A stretch of DNA of 64,000 bases from Salinispora oceanensis (GTDB lineage: Bacteria > Actinomycetota > Actinomycetes > Mycobacteriales > Micromonosporaceae), in NCBI RefSeq assembly GCF_000383575.1, contig NZ_KB911579.1, forward strand, positions 1,791,875 to 1,855,874. Direction: 5' to 3'. Shown here one piece after another: positions 59,467 to 64,000 of the stretch (within the stretch, counting starts at the first letter, position 1; every line of letters begins with the position of its first letter). The translations under genes were made by a program, and so were the position numbers. The notes beneath the pieces were generated by a model that worked only from the letters and a program-made list of their open reading frames with translations, was not told the DNA's origin and ran no database searches.

Positions 59467-59943
59467 TCAGCTGTGCTCGTTGAGGTAGCGGATCAGGCCG
59501 GCGACATCGTCGGGGACCAGGCGGCCGATCGCTCCGCTCGAGTAGACAGCCGTCAGCACGGTGCCGTCCGGCGCGAGGACAAACCCGGTCGACTGCAGGT
59601 GGTGCGGCTCGTCATTGACGTAGGCGCCCGTCACCTCGGCCACCGTGGCGATGTCGGCGCTGTGCCCGACGGGGAAGCCGATCCGACGATCCGCCACGAG
59701 CTGGCGGGAGGTTTCCTCGTCGTCGGAGGAGAGCGCGACGACCCGTACCCCGAGTTCGGTGAGGGTGTCGCTGGCCCGCTGGAACGCCGCGAGCTGTGTG
59801 TTGCAGTACGGACACCATGATCCACGGTAGATCAACACAACACCGAACTGGCCGGCGAGGTCGTCGGGCAGGTTGAGCGTGCCGCCACCGACCGCGGGGA
59901 CCTGAAGGTTCGGAAAGCGTTGTCCGTTATTGAGACGAGCCAC
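59467..59943 (-). CDS. Peroxiredoxin / AhpC-TSA family (thioredoxin fold)
   Basis: 158 residues, GTG start with AAGGAG upstream. IYRGSWCPYCNTQLAAFQRA has a CxxC at the peroxidatic position, seen in a subset of AhpC/TSA-like 'redoxin' proteins, then VVALSSDDEETSRQLVADRRIGFPVGHSADIATVAEVTGAY. It probably reduces peroxides or acts as a disulfide reductase. Divergent from a TetR gene whose operators overlap its promoter, so TetR likely controls it. Confidence 0.88.
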   Translation of the reverse strand: MARLNNGQRFPNLQVPAVGGGTLNLPDDLAGQFGVVLIYRGSWCPYCNTQLAAFQRASDTLTELGVRVVALSSDDEETSRQLVADRRIGFPVGHSADIATVAEVTGAYVNDEPHHLQSTGFVLAPDGTVLTAVYSSGAIGRLVPDDVAGLIRYLNEHS

Positions 59944-59985
59944 GTCGTTCTCCTTATCGCGCCGGCGCTCCCAGGCGCCGATTTA

Positions 59986-60003
59986 CTGGACTGACTGGTC
60001 CAG
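59986..60003. promoter_or_regulatory. TetR operator candidate 1
   Basis: CTGGAC-N6-GTCCAG palindrome in the divergent peroxiredoxin/TetR promoter. Confidence 0.75.
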
Positions 60004-60016
60004 CGTAGGAAGCAAA

Positions 60017-60038
60017 AACTGGACCAGCAAGTCCAGTT
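60017..60038. promoter_or_regulatory. TetR operator candidate 2
   Basis: AACTGGAC-N6-GTCCAGTT palindrome, 31 bp (three helical turns) centre to centre... spacing approximate from operator 1 and sharing the same half-site and 6-nt spacer. It sits 20 bp before the TetR start. Confidence 0.8.
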
Positions 60039-60057
60039 TTCTTGCTAGGCTTGTGCC

Positions 60058-60696
60058 ATGACCACCGCGCAGCACACCCCCAAGCTGACCGCCCGGGGGG
60101 CGGCGACCAGGACCCGCATCGTGGCGGCCGCAGCCAACCTCGTACGCGAGCATGGGGCGGCGGGCACGAGCCTCGACGATGTGATGGCGGCGAGCAGAAC
60201 CAGTAAGTCGCAGCTGTACCACTACTTCGCGAACAAGGAAGATCTACTCCGAGCGGTCGCATGGCAGCAGACCGATCGAATCGTGGAGGCGCAGCGCCCC
60301 GAGCTGGACCAGCTGGACTCCCTGGCCGGCCTGCGCCGCTGGCGCGACAAGTTCGTCGCGGCGCGCGACGAGGCTCAAAATGTGGGTGGTTGCCCGCTCG
60401 GCTCCCTGGCCGGCGAACTCGCCGACGGCGATCCGGAGAATCGCGTCGTGCTGCAGAAATGCTTCACCGCGTGGGCATCCCCACTGCTCATGGGGCTGAC
60501 CACGATGCGCGACCAGGGACAGCTGAGGCCGGATGCCGATCCGGACGCACTGGCCGAAGCCATCATGGCTGCCCTACAGGGCGGGCTGCTGTTGAGCAAC
60601 ACCTACCGGTCCAGCCGCCCACTCGCCCGCGCGCTGGACATGGCGATCGATCACGTAACCAGTTTCGCCACCGTTCGGGGAGCCGCGGTGGGGTAA
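60058..60696 (+). CDS. TetR-family regulator
   Basis: 212 residues. N-terminal HTH: ARGAATRTRIVAAAANLVREHGAAGTSLDDVMAASRTSKSQLYHYFANKEDLLRAVAWQQ. The helical ligand domain contains a conserved GGCPLGSLAGELADGD segment typical of the TetR_C_33/'LmrA/YxaF-like' branch, which often controls quinone- or thiol-stress genes; the Cys there may sense electrophiles. Two identical palindromes precede it, indicating autoregulation and control of the divergent peroxiredoxin. Confidence 0.92.
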   Translation: MTTAQHTPKLTARGAATRTRIVAAAANLVREHGAAGTSLDDVMAASRTSKSQLYHYFANKEDLLRAVAWQQTDRIVEAQRPELDQLDSLAGLRRWRDKFVAARDEAQNVGGCPLGSLAGELADGDPENRVVLQKCFTAWASPLLMGLTTMRDQGQLRPDADPDALAEAIMAALQGGLLLSNTYRSSRPLARALDMAIDHVTSFATVRGAAVG

Positions 60697-60702
60697 GTTC
60701 CG

Positions 60703-60756
60703 CCTGGTCCGCGCGTACCGGCGACAGGTATCGCCGCCGGCACGCCGCGGACCAGG
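60703..60756. terminator. Stem-loop between convergent TetR and PI-PLC-like genes
   Basis: An 11-bp perfect inverted repeat (CCTGGTCCGCG at 60703-60713, complement 60746-60756) between convergent stops; likely bidirectional. Confidence 0.75.
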
Positions 60757-60776
60757 GCGAACCAGAGCGAGCGCGG

Positions 60777-61835
60777 TTACGGAGCCTCGCCCTGCTCCCC
60801 GCGCGGCACCACCATCGACTGGATCTGTGGCAGCTGGGTCCAGTCACTGGTGATGACGCTGGCGTTGGCGCCGGCCAGGAGCAGCAGCCGGTCCCGGGCC
60901 TCCGCTTCGGTGGGGTTGGTGCTGCTGATAGCGGGCGCCACCGAGTGCGCACTGGTCATCACCAGCACGTAGTTGTTCTCCGCGAACCAGGTGGTGTCAC
61001 GGTTGAACCACCCGGAGGCCCCACTGTCGAAGACGACGAACCAGGGGCGGATGTCAGCGTCGTACTGGTCCCGGGGGTCGCCGCTGGCGGCGCCCCTGGC
61101 GGCGGGGAAGATCTGCGCATTCTCGATCTCTCCCGCTGCCGCGAGATCACGGAGATGCCCAGCGTACTGCTCGTTGGTCGGCCACCAGTCGAATGGATTG
61201 TTGTTCTCCACGGTGCCGGGGATGACGTGGAGGAGCACCCGTCCGGCGAGTTCCTCCCGGGTGGGCCAGTTTCCCAGCCGGGCCGCCTCGTCGAGGGAGT
61301 CGTACCATCCGCCGTCGGGCTTGGCCAGCAGGTCTGCGGGGCGGAAGACACGATCGCCGAGGCGGCTCCGGACCAGGCTGTCAACCTGGTCCACACCCAT
61401 GCCGAAGGCGGTGGCGAGGCCCATCTTCGGCTCGATCTTGAGCATCAGGGGACCGCTGTCCGGGTGGGCTTCGAGCCAGACCCGGATGTTGTCCAGACAG
61501 TCACCGAGGTGCTTGTTCCGGCTACCGGCGTAGAGGTCGGCGAGGGTCGACCCGGTGGTGCAGTTGTTGTTGTTACTCAGTGGCTCGTCGTGGCTGACCT
61601 TCCACTTCCTGGTGAAGATGTTCGGCCAGATGTCGATCTCGATCAGGCTGGTACCGGTATCCAGTGCCTCAGCCAGATATTCGAAGGCCCCCTGCTCATA
61701 GGTGTTGTGGAGTCCGACAGTGGTCGCGGACGCGAAGGGCATGTCGTTGGAAGGGGCGGCCACGGCTGGTTGGACCGGCACCGTCAGGCTTACGATCATG
61801 ATGGCGGCGACGGCCGATGCGCGACGTGCTAACAC
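60777..61835 (-). CDS. Secreted calcium-dependent phosphoinositide phospholipase C-like protein
   Basis: 352 residues, GTG start after GAGGAGGATGA. Sec signal peptide (SAVAAIMIVSLTVPVQPAVAAPS). The catalytic TIM-barrel begins ATTVGLHNTYEQGAFEYLAEALDTGTSLIEIDIWPN (His and Glu/Asp of the PI-PLC active site), and WKVSHDEPL provides the second His. It resembles the Ca2+-dependent PI-PLC family (PF16670) of bacteria. An extracellular phosphodiesterase is predicted; the substrate is unknown. Confidence 0.85.
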   Translation of the reverse strand: MLARRASAVAAIMIVSLTVPVQPAVAAPSNDMPFASATTVGLHNTYEQGAFEYLAEALDTGTSLIEIDIWPNIFTRKWKVSHDEPLSNNNNCTTGSTLADLYAGSRNKHLGDCLDNIRVWLEAHPDSGPLMLKIEPKMGLATAFGMGVDQVDSLVRSRLGDRVFRPADLLAKPDGGWYDSLDEAARLGNWPTREELAGRVLLHVIPGTVENNNPFDWWPTNEQYAGHLRDLAAAGEIENAQIFPAARGAASGDPRDQYDADIRPWFVVFDSGASGWFNRDTTWFAENNYVLVMTSAHSVAPAISSTNPTEAEARDRLLLLAGANASVITSDWTQLPQIQSMVVPRGEQGEAP

Positions 61836-62101
61836 TCATCCTCCTCGATGCTCGGGGGTTAGCCGAGGCTAGCAGTAGATCGATGGCCGTAGGTTTAATG
61901 GCAGGTTTGACCTAAGTGCTATCTGGTCGAGCACCGAGAGCGCGGCAAGGTTCGATGTAGGCGGCCGAATTCCGGTCCAGGTGCCGGGGGCGCGGTCGAG
62001 CCGGGCGTCACCTGCGGACACAGTCGAGGTTCACCCGTTCCAAGTGGGACAGCGCGCCGGAAACTTGACGTCAGCTATTCGCTCAGTGAATAGTAGCGGC
62101 C

Positions 62102-62638
62102 ATGTCCACGCCATACGTGTTGATGGGGTTGCTCGCTGGCGGGCCCAAGCACGGGTACGACCTGAAGCGCGCACACGACGCCCGACTACCCAGGGCGAAA
62201 CCGCTGGCCTTCGGCCAGGTCTACGCGACCCTCGGCCGGCTGGCCCGAGACGGCCTGGTGACTCCAGCGGGTCAGGACCAAGACGCCGGACCGGAACGCA
62301 CCTCGTACACGCTGACCGATACCGGCCGAACGGCACTCACCACGTGGCTCGCGACAGTCGAGCCCCCGCTGCCACACCTGACCAGCGTGCTGCTCGCCAA
62401 GGTCGTGGTGTCCCTCCTGGTCACCGACATCAGCCAAGCCCGCAGTTACCTGGTGACGCAGCGAGCGGCGCACATGGCCCGGCTACGGGAGCTCACCGCG
62501 CTGAAAGCCGATCCGGACGCCACGCTCAGCGACGTGATCGCAGCCGACTACGGCATCGCCCACCTCGATGCGGACCTGCGGTGGCTCCAGACCACCCTGT
62601 CTCGCGTCGCTGACCTGAACAAGGAGATAGCTCGATGA
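62102..62638 (+). CDS. PadR-family transcriptional regulator (second module)
   Basis: 178 residues. Winged helix MSTPYVLMGLLAGGPKHGYDLKRAHD...LAFGQVYATLGRLARDGLVTPAGQDQDAGPERTSYTLTDTGRTAL and a C-terminal helical dimerisation region. The stop overlaps the ABC ATPase start (ATGA), so regulator and transporter are one operon; a 266-bp promoter region precedes it. Same architecture as 57517 but encoded on the other strand and directly coupled to its transporter. Confidence 0.9.
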   Translation: MSTPYVLMGLLAGGPKHGYDLKRAHDARLPRAKPLAFGQVYATLGRLARDGLVTPAGQDQDAGPERTSYTLTDTGRTALTTWLATVEPPLPHLTSVLLAKVVVSLLVTDISQARSYLVTQRAAHMARLRELTALKADPDATLSDVIAADYGIAHLDADLRWLQTTLSRVADLNKEIAR

Positions 62639-63324
62639 GCATCCTGCACGCGCGCGGTGTGGTCCGCGCGTACGGGCACACGCCAGCCCTGCGCGGCGTG
62701 ACCCTGAACCTGACGGAGGGCGAGATCGTCGCTGTGACCGGGCCATCCGGCTGCGGCAAGTCGACGCTGCTGCACTGCATGGCCGGCATCCTGCGGCCGG
62801 ACGCCGGCGAGATGATCTATCGCGACCAGCGCATCGACACCTTGTCCGAGGGCGAACGGTCACGGCTGCGGCGCACCGAGTTCGGGGTGCTCTTCCAGTT
62901 CGGGCAGCTCGTTTCGGAGCTGACCGCCGCGGAGAACGTGGCGCTTCCGCTGTTACTCGCCGGCACGGGGCGGCGAGCGGCGCGGACCGCGGCGCTGTCG
63001 TGGCTGGACCGGCTGGGTGTGGCGGACCTGGCCGACCAGCGGCCGGGGGAGATGTCCGGGGGCCAGCAGCAGCGCTGTGCGTTGGCCCGGACGCTGGTCA
63101 CCGAGCCGCGGGTGCTGTTCTGCGATGAGCCGACCGGCGCACTGGACTCGCTCACCGGCGAGCAGGTACTCAGCCACCTGGTACGGGTTGCCCGCCAGCA
63201 GCGCACCACCGTGCTGCTGGTCACCCACGACGCGCAGGTGGCCGGGTACGCAGACCGCGAGGTCGCGCTCCGCGACGGTCAGGTGGACTCGAGCGGTTTC
63301 GGCGTCGAGGTAGCGGGCCGATGA
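62635..63324 (+). CDS. ABC transporter ATP-binding protein (MacB/LolD-like)
   Basis: 229 residues with intact Walker A (GPSGCGKST), Q-loop (FQFGQLVSELTAAENV), signature (MSGGQQQR), Walker B (VLFCDEPTGALD) and switch His (LLVTHD). Partner of the FtsX-type permease whose start overlaps its stop. Paralog of 56589-57314; this module appears intact. Confidence 0.93.
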   Translation: MSILHARGVVRAYGHTPALRGVTLNLTEGEIVAVTGPSGCGKSTLLHCMAGILRPDAGEMIYRDQRIDTLSEGERSRLRRTEFGVLFQFGQLVSELTAAENVALPLLLAGTGRRAARTAALSWLDRLGVADLADQRPGEMSGGQQQRCALARTLVTEPRVLFCDEPTGALDSLTGEQVLSHLVRVARQQRTTVLLVTHDAQVAGYADREVALRDGQVDSSGFGVEVAGR

Positions 63325-64000
63325 GACCGATGACGCTGCTGCGGTTGGCCCTCGCCGGCACCCGTACCGACGCGGTGCGGGTGCTACTGACCGGCTTCTC
63401 CGCCGGCCTGGCTGTCCTGGGGGTCCTGGCCGCACTGACCGTGGTCGCGATCCCCACAGTCGCGAACGGCGGCAACAACGTGTCCCCGCAGTACCGCAAC
63501 GCGCTGCTGGCCGAGGCGGGCCTGCGGCCCGGGGTGGTGTTCGCGCTGGTCCTGCTGACCGTGCCGGTGCTGGCGCTGGCCGGCCAGTGCGCGCGGCTCG
63601 GCGCCCCGGCTCGGGACCGTCGGCTGTCGTCGATCCGGCTCGCCGGCGCGACACCGGGCCAGACCGTGGCCATCGCGGCGACCGAGACCGGCGTGGCGAG
63701 TTCGCTCGGTACGCTGGCTGGCCTCGGCATCTATCTCGGCGGCCGGGAATTGCTGCACCGGCCGGGGGCCGACGGCCGACTGCCGCTGCCCACGGACGTG
63801 CTGCCACCGTGGTGGGCGCTCGCCGCGGTCTGCGTCGGCATCCCGCTACTCTCCGCGCTGGTCGCCGCCGTCATGCTGCGGCGGGTCGTGGTGACGCCGT
63901 TGGGTGTGGTGCGACGGGTACGAGCCAAGCGGCCGAAGCCGTGGCCCGGCGCTCTCATCGCGGTCGGTGTCGGCACCACCGCACTCATCGTCCCGCTACA
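63321..64000 (+). CDS. FtsX-like ABC transporter permease (partial, runs off the window)
   Basis: The ATG overlaps the ATPase stop (ATGA). The first ~226 residues show an N-terminal span (VLLTGFSAGLAVLGVLAALTVVAI), an extracytoplasmic segment, spans GVVFALVLLTVPVLALAG and TVAIAATETGVASSLGTLAGLGIYL, with CARLGAPARDRRLSSIRLAGATPGQT between them (the conserved cytoplasmic loop), then further spans. The reading frame is open to base 64000. Exporter or lipid-handling permease; substrate unknown. Confidence 0.88.
   Translation, partial: MRPMTLLRLALAGTRTDAVRVLLTGFSAGLAVLGVLAALTVVAIPTVANGGNNVSPQYRNALLAEAGLRPGVVFALVLLTVPVLALAGQCARLGAPARDRRLSSIRLAGATPGQTVAIAATETGVASSLGTLAGLGIYLGGRELLHRPGADGRLPLPTDVLPPWWALAAVCVGIPLLSALVAAVMLRRVVVTPLGVVRRVRAKRPKPWPGALIAVGVGTTALIVPL

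Noticed and set aside
60261..61832. 523-codon open frame on the plus strand
   Set aside because: Overlaps the end of TetR and is antisense to the PI-PLC-like gene, which has a signal peptide and catalytic motifs.
54443..64000. Second copy of the tRNA-Pro 3' end as an attachment site for a genomic island
   Set aside because: Scanning by eye found no convincing match; absence was not proven computationally.

Overview
The window is about 64 kb of high-G+C actinobacterial DNA. GTG/TTG starts, ATGA/GTGA translational coupling, a WhiB-family regulator, a SARP regulator, class III cyclase-ATPases and strong Micromonosporaceae-like protein content point to a Micromonosporaceae genome. Salinispora or Micromonospora is the best guess. 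The tandem beta-helix 'polymorphic membrane protein'-like paralogs at the left would fit Salinispora, but the genus is an inference.

Left arm (1-20977) is mostly core chromosome. It holds the tail of a peptide-ABC ATPase, cutC, two tandem beta-helix secreted paralogs, a HAD phosphatase, a Ser/Thr kinase, and a zinc-ribbon/adenylate-cyclase/AAA/TPR giant. These are followed by a conserved block: MBL hydrolase, RidA, DUF4177, two ArsA-like ATPases, WhiB4/WblA, PonA2-like PBP and a metallophosphoesterase. That order matches the Rv3677c-Rv3683 neighbourhood of Mycobacterium as I recall it. The block ends at a tRNA-Pro(CGG) followed by a 15-bp perfect hairpin.

Middle (21195-54442) is an accessory biosynthetic region for an aromatic (type II) polyketide. 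The minimal PKS (KS-alpha, KS-beta/CLF, ACP) is embedded with TcmI-, TcmJ- and WhiE-VI/TcmN-type cyclases and a SchA/CurD (WhiE-I) protein. There are three ABM-type oxygenases, two DUF1772 (anthrone-oxygenase-like) proteins, an O-methyltransferase and a ketoreductase. A likely starter-unit cassette contains a FabH-like KSIII, FabG-like KR, two FabZ-like hot-dog proteins and a discrete acyltransferase. Also present are an asparagine-synthetase-like amidotransferase, an SCP2 protein, a degenerate PEP-synthase-like protein, a membrane-anchored multicopper oxidase, two exporters (POT and DHA2 families), MarR and SARP regulators, and a dedicated fused-AccDA/AccB/AccC acetyl-CoA carboxylase. The combination resembles pentangular-polyphenol/lactam clusters (fredericamycin, lysolipin, xantholipin families) superimposed on a whiE-like spore-pigment core. 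The product is not identifiable from sequence alone, and the multicopper oxidase and PEP-synthase-like gene are unusual additions. Decayed IS1634-type and IS5-type insertion sequences lie inside the region.

Right edge (54443-57463): a frameshifted ISL3 transposase is abruptly joined to a truncated FtsX-like permease, which marks a rearrangement scar. The adjacent ABC ATPase, a previously unlisted 50-residue ORF and a PadR regulator survive.

Right arm (57517-64000): PadR, a repeat-containing lipoprotein, a small SAP/Rho-N-like protein, a peroxiredoxin divergent from a TetR regulator with two identical palindromic operators, a secreted PI-PLC-like protein, and a second, intact PadR/ABC/FtsX module that runs off the end of the window.
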